From Arthrobacter silvisoli (GTDB taxonomy: Bacteria > Actinomycetota > Actinomycetes > Actinomycetales > Micrococcaceae), in NCBI RefSeq assembly GCF_003369445.1, contig NZ_QRCU01000077.1, forward strand, positions 248,001 to 312,000: a stretch of DNA of 64,000 nt. The letters run 5' to 3'. Both the position numbers and the translations under genes were made by a program. The notes beneath the pieces were generated by a model. The model saw nothing but the letters and a program-made list of their open reading frames with translations, had not been told where the DNA came from and did not search any database. Shown here one piece after another: positions 17,247 through 24,941 of the stretch (positions are counted from its first letter, which is position 1; the number at the start of each line of letters is the position of its first letter).

Positions 17247-17921
17247 ATGACCGCCTCCACTAACGGCCCCCGCTCGGATCACGATCTGCAGCAGGCCGTG
17301 CTGAATGAGCTCGACTGGACACCGGAGGTCGATGCGTCCCACATCGGCGTCGCGGCCACGTCGGGAGCCGTGACCCTCACGGGCGAGGTTCCCAGCTACT
17401 CGGCCCGGCTGGCGGCCAGGAAGGCCGCCCTGCGGGTCCGCGGAGTCACGGCCCTGGCCGATGAACTGACCGTCCATTACCTTGGCGGCCCGGTCACCGA
17501 CACCGACATAGCCGAAGCGGCCCTCCATGCTCTCCGGGGAAACGCGGTCGTGCCCGAGGGCGCGGTCACTCTGGAAGTCCGCAACCACGCCATCACCCTG
17601 ACCGGGAACGTGGATTGGAACTACGAACGCGAAGCGGCAGCCCACGCCGTCGAACATGTCCGGGGCGTCCGGTCGGTGCAGAACCTCATCACCCTCAAGG
17701 GCCGTGCTTCCGCGTTCGATACCAAGACGCGGGTCAAGCACGCTATCGCCCGGCAGGCGGCCCTGGACGCTGAAAGGATCGTGGTGGCGGTCGACGGCAC
17801 CGAGGTGACACTCACCGGCAGGGTCGCGAGCTGGAACGAGAAGAAGGCCGCGGGCAAGGCTGCCTGGTCATCCCCGCACGTGAGCGCAGTCCACAACCTG
17901 CTTGAGGTACATCCTTCATAG
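17247..17921 (+). CDS. Protein with three BON domains
   Basis: This 224-aa protein is built of three BON repeats at about residues 9-75, 80-147 and 150-220. Each has the pattern of an amphipathic helix, a VTLTGEV-type strand with central glycine, and a second helix. BON domains bind phospholipids or other hydrophobic ligands and appear in osmotic-shock and envelope-stress proteins. There is no signal peptide, so a cytoplasmic or membrane-edge location is likely. AAGGACAAGGA precedes the ATG. A DosR-like palindrome lies upstream and stress genes lie downstream. Confidence 0.88.
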   Translation: MTASTNGPRSDHDLQQAVLNELDWTPEVDASHIGVAATSGAVTLTGEVPSYSARLAARKAALRVRGVTALADELTVHYLGGPVTDTDIAEAALHALRGNAVVPEGAVTLEVRNHAITLTGNVDWNYEREAAAHAVEHVRGVRSVQNLITLKGRASAFDTKTRVKHAIARQAALDAERIVVAVDGTEVTLTGRVASWNEKKAAGKAAWSSPHVSAVHNLLEVHPS

Positions 17922-17975
17922 AAGGCGGGGACAGGTCACGGCCACGAGGCCGGGGGCTACCGCACGCCCCAACGT

Positions 17976-18680
17976 CTAGCGGCCATACCGGCCTGTTCGC
18001 AGCAGCTCGGCAACTTTCCAGGCCGTCTCCTTTGCGGATCCCGGGTTCTGCCCGGTGACCAGGTTTCCATCGGCAACGACGTAGGAAACGAATGGAAGCC
18101 TGGCTTTTTCGTAACGCGCACCGCGCTTCTTCATTTCCTCCTCCGCGTTGTACGGAACAAGCTTGTCCACGCGGGCAAGGACCTCCTCCTGCCAGGCGAA
18201 GCCGGTGACTTTCCGGCCGGCGACAAGGTAGGAGCCGTCGCTAAGCCTCGTGTTCAGCAGGCCGCAGTATCCGTGGCAGACGGAGGAGACGATGCCGCCT
18301 TGTTCGAAAATCCCGCGGGTGATGCGCTGGAGGCTTTCGTTGTCGGGAAAGTCGTACATCACCGCATGCCCGCCGGTGAAGTAGATCGCGTCGTAGTCCG
18401 CCGGGTCGAGCTGTTCGGGGCTGAGCGTATTTTCAAGCAGCGCCATCCTGCCTGGATCGGCGCGCCACGCCTTGGCGGTCCTGTCGTAGCTGGGGAACTT
18501 CAACGACCGCGGTTCCAGGGGCGAGGGACCGCCCTGCGGGCTCGCGATGGCCTGCTCGAAAGCCTGGCCTTCGAAGACCTGCCAGGCATGAGTGAGCTCG
18601 GACAGCCAAAGTCCCGTGGGATGCGAGGGATCGTCGTAGTGGCCGACGTTCGTGACGACGTTCAGGATGCGCTTGGCCAT
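17976..18680 (-). CDS. DJ-1/PfpI family protein (Hsp31-like)
   Basis: This 234-aa protein has the class I glutamine-amidotransferase-like fold of the DJ-1/PfpI superfamily. The reactive cysteine is C135 in SSVCHGYCGLL, and the partner Glu is E28 in PTGLWLSE. AIYFTGGHAVMYDF supplies the oxyanion region. Family members act as glyoxalases, deglycases or holdase chaperones under carbonyl and oxidative stress. It converges on the BON gene, with 54 nt between, and is divergent from the universal stress protein gene. Confidence 0.88.
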   Translation of the reverse strand: MAKRILNVVTNVGHYDDPSHPTGLWLSELTHAWQVFEGQAFEQAIASPQGGPSPLEPRSLKFPSYDRTAKAWRADPGRMALLENTLSPEQLDPADYDAIYFTGGHAVMYDFPDNESLQRITRGIFEQGGIVSSVCHGYCGLLNTRLSDGSYLVAGRKVTGFAWQEEVLARVDKLVPYNAEEEMKKRGARYEKARLPFVSYVVADGNLVTGQNPGSAKETAWKVAELLRTGRYGR

Positions 18681-18838
18681 GTCTGACTGCTTTCGTGGGT
18701 TGGGCGGACCCGATGGATGAACAGTACTTCATGGCGGCGCATTCCGTTCCGGGCAGGGTTGTTCCCTAGGATCGTCATGAGGCCGAGGTAAACCCAGGTC
18801 ACAGAAAGCCCGGCCAACGGAACCAGAGGGGAGCAGGC

Positions 18839-19342
18839 ATGGCGGAGGAAATGCATCCGGCACAAGGCGCCGGAACCGGCCCCGTCCCTGCCGGCCCCGT
18901 CCTGGCCGGCATTGTGCCGCACCACCGGGCCGCCGTGCTCCAGCACGCCGCCGACCTGGCGCTCCGGACCGGTGCCGCACTCCGGCTTGCCTACGTCGAC
19001 CCGACCCTCGACGGCACGCGGCAGCCGATCGACCCGGACGGCGTCGATGACGATGCCGCGGACATCGCCGCGGACCTGAGGGACTGGATCGCGGCGCAAC
19101 TGGAGGGTTCCGGCGTCGACTGGTCCTTCGCGGTCCTGGCCGGAGACCCGGCGCACGAACTCCTCCGCTACGCCGCCGACACCGGGGCCTCCACCATTGT
19201 GGTGGGAAGCAAAGAACACGGCTTGGGGCGGTACCTGGAGGCACTGGCCGGAGGTTCGCTGGGAGAACGGCTCGCCCGGCACGCGGGCCCGCCGGTACTC
19301 ATCGTCCCGCTTGGCCGGGAACCGGAGGACGGTCCCCGGTGA
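18839..19342 (+). CDS. Universal stress protein (UspA family)
   Basis: This 167-aa protein is a single Usp domain. The C-terminal ATP-loop region is readable as TIVVGSKEHGLGRYLEALAGGSLGERLARHAGPPVLIVP, i.e. a G-x2-G-x9-G-S/T variant. Usps modulate survival under starvation, hypoxia and oxidative stress. AGAGGGGAGCAGG precedes the ATG. The stop codon overlaps the GTG of the first crcB gene, so the three genes form an operon. A TAGGAT box at 18767-18772 could be its -10. Confidence 0.87.
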   Translation: MAEEMHPAQGAGTGPVPAGPVLAGIVPHHRAAVLQHAADLALRTGAALRLAYVDPTLDGTRQPIDPDGVDDDAADIAADLRDWIAAQLEGSGVDWSFAVLAGDPAHELLRYAADTGASTIVVGSKEHGLGRYLEALAGGSLGERLARHAGPPVLIVPLGREPEDGPR

Positions 19343-19776
19343 GCCGTCCCTTGCACCTGCATCCGCAATACCTCGCCCTCGTGGCCGGAGGCGGCGTCCT
19401 GGGCGCCCTGTCCCGCTACGGGCTCGGACTGTCGATCCCGTCGCCGGGTCAGTGGCCCCTGCCCACACTGCTGATCAACCTTTCCGGGGCGTTCGTGCTT
19501 GGCTGGCTGCTTGAATCGCTCGCCTGGAGGGGCCCTGACGAGGGCCGCCGCCGCTTCATCCGGCTCACCGCCGGCACCGGTTTCCTCGGGGCCTTCACCA
19601 CGTACAGCACCTTCAGTGTGGAAACCGTGCAATTGTTCGACGCCGGCCGCGCCGCCGATGCGTTCGGCTATCTTGCGGCGTCCCTGCTTGGCGGCACCCT
19701 TGCGACGTTCGCGGGCATCGCCTTGGGACAGCGTTTGCACAAGGGCCGGACCGGAGTTGCCGGTGGTGCGTCATGA
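19339..19776 (+). CDS. crcB: Fluoride channel subunit CrcB/Fluc (first copy)
   Basis: This 145-aa protein has four TM segments and the Fluc signatures GGVLGALSRYGLGL, LINLSGAFVLGWL and GTGFLGAFTTYSTFSVET. Fluc proteins export F- as dual-topology dimers; actinobacteria often encode two unequal subunits that pair. The start overlaps the Usp stop codon and the end overlaps the second crcB gene (ATGA), so translation is coupled. No fluoride riboswitch is seen upstream. Confidence 0.93.
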   Translation: MSRPLHLHPQYLALVAGGGVLGALSRYGLGLSIPSPGQWPLPTLLINLSGAFVLGWLLESLAWRGPDEGRRRFIRLTAGTGFLGAFTTYSTFSVETVQLFDAGRAADAFGYLAASLLGGTLATFAGIALGQRLHKGRTGVAGGAS

Positions 19777-20141
19777 CGGTGCTGCTGCTCGCTCTCGCCG
19801 GCGGCGCCGGGGCTGTGGCACGGTTCCTGGTGGACGGGCTGGTCCGGGCACGTTTCCGGACGGCACTGCCCTGGGGGACCATCCTGATCAACGTGTCCGG
19901 TTCGCTGCTGCTCGGCCTCTTGGCCGGTGCGGTGATGCGCAACCACGCCCTGTCCTCGCTCCAGGCCGTCCTGGGCACGGGGTTCCTGGGCGGCTACACC
20001 ACCTTCAGCACGGCCAGCGTGGAGACTGTGAGGCTGATCCAATCCGGCCGGACCGGGCTGGCCCTGCTCAATGCCCTGGGCACGATGGCGGCCGCCGTGG
20101 GGGCCGCCGCTGCCGGCCTGGCGCTTGCCTCGCTTGGCTGA
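19773..20141 (+). CDS. crcB: Fluoride channel subunit CrcB/Fluc (second copy)
   Basis: This 122-aa protein has four TM helices and the motifs GAGAVARFLVDGLVR, LINVSGSLLLGLL and GTGFLGGYTTFSTASVETV. It is shorter than the first copy, as is usual for the second partner of a heterodimeric Fluc pair. Its ATG lies inside the end of the first gene. The conserved Asn in INVSG and the Thr/Phe motif are present, so the channel should be functional. Confidence 0.93.
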   Translation: MTVLLLALAGGAGAVARFLVDGLVRARFRTALPWGTILINVSGSLLLGLLAGAVMRNHALSSLQAVLGTGFLGGYTTFSTASVETVRLIQSGRTGLALLNALGTMAAAVGAAAAGLALASLG

Positions 20142-20208
20142 GCACGGGCCCGGGCCGGCCCACTTCGACCGGCGCCTTCCACGGCTAGTGGGCGCCGGGG
20201 CCGCGGGC

Positions 20209-20214
20209 TAGGAT
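20209..20214 (+). promoter_or_regulatory. Putative -10 box of ferritin gene
   Basis: TAGGAT lies exactly 6 nt before the ATG at 20221. No ribosome-binding site is present, which suggests a leaderless transcript. Confidence 0.4.
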
Positions 20215-20220
20215 CGGTCC

Positions 20221-20748
20221 ATGGCCAAGACATTCCATGAGCTCCTGTCCGAACAGATCGGCAACGAGTTTGCCGCGTCCCAGCAATACATCGCCGTGGC
20301 AGTCTATTTCGCCGGTGAAGACCTGCCGCAGCTCGCGGCCCATTTCTACCGGCAAGCCCTGGAGGAACGGAACCACGCCATGATGATGGTCCAATACATG
20401 CTGGACCGGGACCTGCCCGTGTCCGTCCCCGGCATCCCCGAGGTCCGCAACGACTTCGCCGACGTCCGGGAGCCCATCGCCCTGGCCCTGGCCCAGGAGA
20501 AGCAGGTGACCGGCGACATCGAGGAACTCTTCCGCGCAGCCCGGGAACAGAACGACCCCCTGGGCGAGCAGTTCATGCTGTGGTTCCTGAAGGAACAGGT
20601 GGAGGAAGTCGCCTCCATGACCACCCTGCTGAATATCGCCGAACGCGCGGACAACCTCTTCGACATCGAAAACTACGTGGCCCGCGAACAAGTGGGCGAC
20701 GGCGGCCGGGACCCCGGTGCGCCGTCCGCCGCCGGCGGGGCGATCTAG
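20221..20748 (+). CDS. Ferritin (BfrB/Ftn type)
   Basis: This 175-aa protein is a non-heme ferritin that oxidises and stores iron. The ferroxidase ligands are present as E16, E49, H52, E93 and Q126 within a four-helix bundle (residues 5-150). The C-terminal tail is Gly/Asp/Ala rich and about 15 residues longer than the core. It stands alone after the crcB genes with its own promoter. An iron- or stress-linked regulator site was not found. Confidence 0.93.
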   Translation: MAKTFHELLSEQIGNEFAASQQYIAVAVYFAGEDLPQLAAHFYRQALEERNHAMMMVQYMLDRDLPVSVPGIPEVRNDFADVREPIALALAQEKQVTGDIEELFRAAREQNDPLGEQFMLWFLKEQVEEVASMTTLLNIAERADNLFDIENYVAREQVGDGGRDPGAPSAAGGAI

Positions 20749-20773
20749 CCGGAGCGGACTGTCCCGGCAGGAC

Positions 20774-21445
20774 CTAGGAGCCGCGGGTTTCTTCGGAGCC
20801 CGCGGCTTCGCCGTCGGCGCCTGCCTCCACCCGCCCCAGCAGGGAAAGCCGGCTGGCGATCCGTGCCCTGTCCGCGGGCAGTGCTGAGCCGTGCGCACTG
20901 CCGGCATCCCAGTCGAGCCCGCCGCGCCCCACCAGGAAGAGGGTGACATCCTCGTCGTAGAGAACGTCCACCGCATTGCTGAAGCGCTGCCACGCGGCCG
21001 CGGAACCCTCCGCTGACTCATGTCCAGGGGAGGGCACTCCGTCGACCACCCACACGCGGTACTCCGCCGCCAGCGCCAGGTAGTCCGCCGTCGACATCAG
21101 CCCGCCGCACAGTTCCGCGAAAGCCACCCACAGCACATCCCCGGCGGCCTTGACGGGCAGCGGCTGGGTTGTGGGGGTCAACGTCCGCTGTTCGGCGGGC
21201 GGCGGCGGGAAGAGGCCGAAGGCGCCGAGCTGCCGGGGCGTTCCCGGGCTGATGACGCGGCCTCGGCGGAATCCATCCTTCGCTCCGCCGTCGGCGCCCG
21301 GCACGGCAGGATGGCGCCGGAAACCGGTGCTGCCGTTGACCTCCACGATGTCCATCATCTCCTTGATCACCGCAATGGTGGGCACACGATGATCGTGCCA
21401 CAAGGGGGCGGCAAGACGCTTGCCGAACCCCACAAGGCCGTGCAA
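20774..21445 (-). pseudogene. AFG1/ZapE-like ATPase remnant
   Basis: The 223-aa frame resembles the C-terminal half of AFG1/ZapE P-loop ATPases: IAVIKEMMDIVEVNG near residue 24, FAELCGGLMSTADYLALA near 108, and SNAVDVLYDEDVTLFLV near 160. The N-terminal few residues read HGLVGFGKRLAAPLWH, similar to a ZapE P-loop (GxGVGKTHLLASLWH) but with GKR instead of GKT. The roughly 100 residues carrying Walker B that should follow are missing. The gene appears to have lost its ATPase core by an internal deletion and to begin inside the P-loop. It may still be expressed as a truncated protein. It is the last gene of the minus-strand AsnC-DUF1761-CorA run. Confidence 0.55.
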
Positions 21446-21497
21446 GTGGACTCTCCGGCTTCGATTCCCGCCAGCCGTGCCTCGGCCGGAGCAGGCG

Positions 21498-22493
21498 TCA
21501 CAGCCAGCCCTTCCGCTTGAAGATCCCGTACATGAGCAGGGCCGCCCCGACCATCATGAGGATGGCCAAGGGGTAGCCGGCCAGCCAGTGCAGCTCGGGC
21601 ATGAAGTCGAAGTTCATCCCGTACACGCCGGCCACGAACGACGGCGCGAACAGGATGGCCGCCCATGAGGAGATCTTCTTCACCTGTTCGTTCTGCGCGG
21701 CGCTGGCCTCGTTCTGCCGGTTGGCGGTGAGCGTGCCGTCCAGGGTGAGCGCGTTCTGGAGCAGTTCCCGGAAGCCCTGCACTTTGGAGATGAGGTGCTC
21801 CACGTGGTCCTCGACGTCGCGCAGGTTGCGCTGCAGCTCGATGTCCACGCCATACTTGGCAAAGCCGCCGCGCAGCAGGGAAATCATGTCCGGCAAGGGG
21901 TTGATGGCGCGCTGGAACTGGATGACCTCCCGGGCGAGTTCGTAGATCCTCCGCGAGACCGCGGTGTCGCCGCTGAACAGCTGGTCCTCGATCTCGTCGA
22001 TGTCGTTCTCGAGCCCTGCGACCACCGGGGCGTAGTCGTCCACCACCTGGTCCAGCAGGCCGTAGAGCACGGCTTCGGGTCCGCAGGCCATGAGTTCGGG
22101 CTGGCCTTCCAATCGACGGCGCACCTGCGCCACCCCGGCTGTTTCGGCCTGCCGGATGGTGACCACGAAGTTCTTGCCCGTGAAGACGTGCAACTCGCCG
22201 AACTCGACCGTCTCCGATTGGTCCAGGTAGCGGGCCGGCCGGAGCACGGTGAACAGGACGTCGTCGTACCGTTCCAGTTTGGGCCGTTGGTGGGCCTGGA
22301 TGGCGTCCTCGACCGCGAGCTGGTGGAGCTGGAACTCGTCCGCCACCGCCGCCATTTCCTCCTCCGACGGGCGGTACAAGCCGATCCACACCATGCCGTC
22401 GTGCTGCGAGAGGGTTTCGAAGGACTGCTCCAGGCTCGGCGGGGCGGCGCTGCGGACGCCCTTCACATAGATCGCGTTGTCGATGATGGGCAC
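21498..22493 (-). CDS. corA: CorA family Mg2+/Co2+ transporter
   Basis: This 331-aa protein has the large cytoplasmic N-terminal domain and two C-terminal TM helices. The pore signature YGMNF stands between them and the C-terminus is basic (FKRKGWL). CorA pentamers carry Mg2+ and other divalent ions inward. I chose the GTG at 22493 because GGAAGGA lies 7 nt upstream and the start then falls 16 nt after the stop of the DUF1761 gene. The ATG at 22541 would overlap that gene. Confidence 0.93.
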   Translation of the reverse strand: MPIIDNAIYVKGVRSAAPPSLEQSFETLSQHDGMVWIGLYRPSEEEMAAVADEFQLHQLAVEDAIQAHQRPKLERYDDVLFTVLRPARYLDQSETVEFGELHVFTGKNFVVTIRQAETAGVAQVRRRLEGQPELMACGPEAVLYGLLDQVVDDYAPVVAGLENDIDEIEDQLFSGDTAVSRRIYELAREVIQFQRAINPLPDMISLLRGGFAKYGVDIELQRNLRDVEDHVEHLISKVQGFRELLQNALTLDGTLTANRQNEASAAQNEQVKKISSWAAILFAPSFVAGVYGMNFDFMPELHWLAGYPLAILMMVGAALLMYGIFKRKGWL

Positions 22494-22509
22494 GGGCGTT
22501 CCTTCCGCC

Positions 22510-22935
22510 CTAGGGAAGGGCTCCGATGATGGCTCCGGCAACTGTCAGGGCAAGGATGTCATGACCCGAATCGATCAGCGTCACCGTGGCTGCCCTGCCG
22601 GCAAACCCATTGTGGATGACATGTCCGCCAGCACGGAAAACCACGGCCGCCACAAAGGCGAAGAGGCCGGCGGTCAGCGGGGTCTCCAGCCCGAGCGCGC
22701 GGGCCAGCACCGCCAGCAGGATGCTGCTCAGCGCCGCGGCCAGCATCATCGGCACCCAGATCGCGGCACCGCCGTCGAGCGCTTTGAGCTCCTTTTCGGT
22801 ACGCGCGATCGCCTCCATCCATCTCCGTCCGAACACGGCGGGCATGTACCAGAGGAAACCGATCAGCATGCTCGAAGCGAACGCCAGGAGCACGGCGAGC
22901 CAGTTGATGTGCAGGATGTGTGACAGCCAGTCCAT
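22510..22935 (-). CDS. DUF1761 membrane protein
   Basis: This 141-aa protein has four hydrophobic helices. It starts with INWLAVLLAFASSMLIGFLWY and contains the motif LWYMPAVFGRRWM, which is typical of DUF1761. The function of the family is unknown. It lies between an AsnC regulator and corA on the same strand with short gaps (9 and 16 nt), so the three are probably one operon. Confidence 0.8.
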   Translation of the reverse strand: MDWLSHILHINWLAVLLAFASSMLIGFLWYMPAVFGRRWMEAIARTEKELKALDGGAAIWVPMMLAAALSSILLAVLARALGLETPLTAGLFAFVAAVVFRAGGHVIHNGFAGRAATVTLIDSGHDILALTVAGAIIGALP

Positions 22936-22944
22936 GGCCGAATC

Positions 22945-23457
22945 CTAGTCCCCGTGGCTGGCAACCTGCCGGGACGGAGGTGCGGCAGGGGTCCCCGCGA
23001 GCCTCTCGATCAGGGGTGCGCTGCGGTACGCGAGGTGGGTGTGGAGGGCCAGGACGGTCTCGCTGCGGATCACCCCCTTGACCTTCAGGATCGCGCGCAA
23101 CGCCGACTGCAGGCTGTGCGTGTCCGTGGCCACCACCCGGCACAGCAGGTCGCCGCGGCCCGAGATTTCGTGGACCTCCAGGATCTGGGGGATGAGGCGC
23201 AGTGCCCTGACCACTCCGTCCAGTTCCCGGTGGGTCACCTCGAGCGTCACGAAGCCGACGACGTCGTACCCCAGCTTTTCGAGGTCCACCTCGCGGCCGC
23301 CGTCGTTCAGGACGCCGGAGCGCAGCAGGCGCCGGAGCCGGCTTTGCGCGGTATTGCGGGCGATGCCGAGGGCATCGCTGAGCTCGCTGATCTGGATCCG
23401 CGGATCCCGGAGCAGCTCAAGCAGGATCTTCAAGTCGGTGGGGTCCAGCTTGTTCAA
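22945..23457 (-). CDS. Lrp/AsnC family transcriptional regulator
   Basis: This 170-aa protein has the AsnC-type HTH at residues 5-60 (DPTDLKILLELLRDPRIQISELSDALGIARNTAQSRL in type) and a C-terminal RAM/AsnC ligand domain that begins near residue 75. It is divergent from an MFS transporter gene and leads the DUF1761-corA genes. A TTGA/TCAA dyad 33 bp upstream of its start is a candidate binding site, so autoregulation and control of the transporter are likely. Confidence 0.88.
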   Translation of the reverse strand: MNKLDPTDLKILLELLRDPRIQISELSDALGIARNTAQSRLRRLLRSGVLNDGGREVDLEKLGYDVVGFVTLEVTHRELDGVVRALRLIPQILEVHEISGRGDLLCRVVATDTHSLQSALRAILKVKGVIRSETVLALHTHLAYRSAPLIERLAGTPAAPPSRQVASHGD

Positions 23458-23489
23458 ATCATCACTCCAGCGCAGCGTGCAGGGAAACT

Positions 23490-23508
23490 ATTGACTGTTT
23501 TGCTCAAT
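23490..23508. promoter_or_regulatory. Candidate Lrp/AsnC operator
   Basis: ATTGA and TCAAT form a dyad with a 9-nt spacer in an AT-rich patch of the 172-bp region between the divergent AsnC and MFS genes. Confidence 0.4.
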
Positions 23509-23629
23509 TCTCCCATCAAAGACTGAGTCTTGTCGCAGTCCTGCGGCATTCTGTTGCCATCCACATCCGGGCGGTGGCGGCAGGGCCCACAAGGCAGCCG
23601 GTGAGCGCCCCCAAGGCAAGGGCACTACG

Positions 23630-24865
23630 ATGACTGTGTTCAGCGAACTGCGCATGCGCCCGGCCACGGCTGTCCGCCGCGGCTGGAACGCTTCCACCAC
23701 CACCCGGCTGGTGCTGGCCGGCGTCGTCATGTTCACCCTGTTGCTCGGTGCGAACCTGGCTACGCCTCTCTACCCCCTGCTGCAGCTGCGGCTCGGGCTT
23801 GGCCCGCTGGGCGTGACGGTGGCGTTCGCCAGCTACGTCCTGGCCCTGGTGGCGGTGCTGATGCTGGCCGGGCACTGGTCGGACCATATTGGCCGCAGGG
23901 CAGCCTTGGTGCTCGCCGTCGTCCTGGGAGTGGGCGGAAGCCTGGTCTTCGCCGGTGCCGGAAGCCTGTGGATGTTGTGCGCCGGACGGGCGCTGCAGGG
24001 CATTGCCGTGGGCCTGGCCACCGGAGCAAGTTCCGCGGCGCTGCGTGAACTCCTGCCGTCGCGGCCCGAGTGGGCGTCCCGGTTCACACTCCTGGCCTCC
24101 TCAGGCGGGGTTGCCGCCGGACCCTTCATCGGCGGGCTGCTCTCGCTCCTGCCTGGCCCGGTCAGCACGCCGTTCCTGGCGCACTGCGTGCTCCTGCTGC
24201 TCTTGCTGGTCCCCCTGTGGATGCTCGACGCCCGCCCCGCCATCAGGCCCGCCGTAGGCCCGCGGCCCTATGCAGTGCTCGCACCGAGGCGCCCCTCGGT
24301 GTCGCGCGAGGCGAAGGGCGCGTTCGCACTCGCGGCCGCAGTGGGGTTCCTCAGCTTCGCCGTCTTCGGCTTCTGCCTTTCCCTCGGCCCGGGCTATTTC
24401 GCCGCCGTTATCGGTACTGACGCCCGCCCCGTCACGGGGCTGCTCGCGGGCCTTACGCTGGGCGCTTCGGCCCTGAGCCAGCTCTTCCCGTTGCGCGGCA
24501 GGATGCTCCTACCGACCGGCTTGTCCGTGCTGGGTGCCGCCGTCGCGCTCATGGCTGCCGCCGCTGCCTGGCACAACCCGGCGCTGCTGGTCATCGCCGG
24601 CCTTGCCGCCGGCGTCGGACAGGGGAGCGCATTCCGCCCCGCCTTCAACGACCTTGCCACCAAGGCGGATCCCGCGCGGCACGCCCAGGTCATCAGCACC
24701 GTGTACGTCATCACCTACCTGGGCAGCGCGGTGCCCGTCATCGGCCTGGGCCTGGCATCCTCACTAGTTGGCCTGGGGCCTGCCGTGGGCGGGTTCGCCC
24801 TGATCTGCGGGGTGGCCGCACTGGCCTTGGCAGCGGTTTCAGCGCGCGTTTCGGTCCGCCGTTAA
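23630..24865 (+). CDS. MFS transporter
   Basis: This 411-aa protein has twelve predicted TM helices. The MFS signature between helices 2 and 3 reads GHWSDHIGRRAALVLA, and the fourth helix motif is GRALQGIAVGLATGA. Substrate is unknown; proton-driven drug or metabolite efflux is typical of this type. It is divergent from an AsnC regulator. The stop codon is only a few bases before the operator array of the next gene. CAAGGCAAGGG precedes the ATG. Confidence 0.85.
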   Translation: MTVFSELRMRPATAVRRGWNASTTTRLVLAGVVMFTLLLGANLATPLYPLLQLRLGLGPLGVTVAFASYVLALVAVLMLAGHWSDHIGRRAALVLAVVLGVGGSLVFAGAGSLWMLCAGRALQGIAVGLATGASSAALRELLPSRPEWASRFTLLASSGGVAAGPFIGGLLSLLPGPVSTPFLAHCVLLLLLLVPLWMLDARPAIRPAVGPRPYAVLAPRRPSVSREAKGAFALAAAVGFLSFAVFGFCLSLGPGYFAAVIGTDARPVTGLLAGLTLGASALSQLFPLRGRMLLPTGLSVLGAAVALMAAAAAWHNPALLVIAGLAAGVGQGSAFRPAFNDLATKADPARHAQVISTVYVITYLGSAVPVIGLGLASSLVGLGPAVGGFALICGVAALALAAVSARVSVRR

Positions 24866-24935
24866 TGCAAAGAGTCGTTTGCAAAGAACTAGTTGCAAAG
24901 AAAGCATTGCAAAGAGTTCTTTGCATGCCTATGCT
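24866..24935 (+). promoter_or_regulatory. Phased operator array and promoter of HTH regulator
   Basis: TGCAAAGA occurs four times at exact 14-bp steps (starts 24866, 24880, 24894, 24908). A fifth copy is inverted at 24918-24925, making a palindrome with the fourth. The promoter is embedded in it: -35 TTGCAA (24907-24912), 17-nt spacer, -10 TATGCT (24930-24935), and ATG 6 nt later. The -35 lies inside the last repeat, which fits repression by a bound HTH protein. Confidence 0.8.
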
Positions 24936-24941
24936 TGAGCC

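Noticed and set aside
20779..20807. 9-bp hairpin at the end of the AFG1/ZapE remnant as terminator
   Set aside because: No T run on either strand and it lies within the coding frame.
24866..24925. TGCAAAGA repeats as a CRISPR array
   Set aside because: Repeat units are only 8 bp with 6-bp gaps, far below CRISPR sizes, and no cas genes are present.
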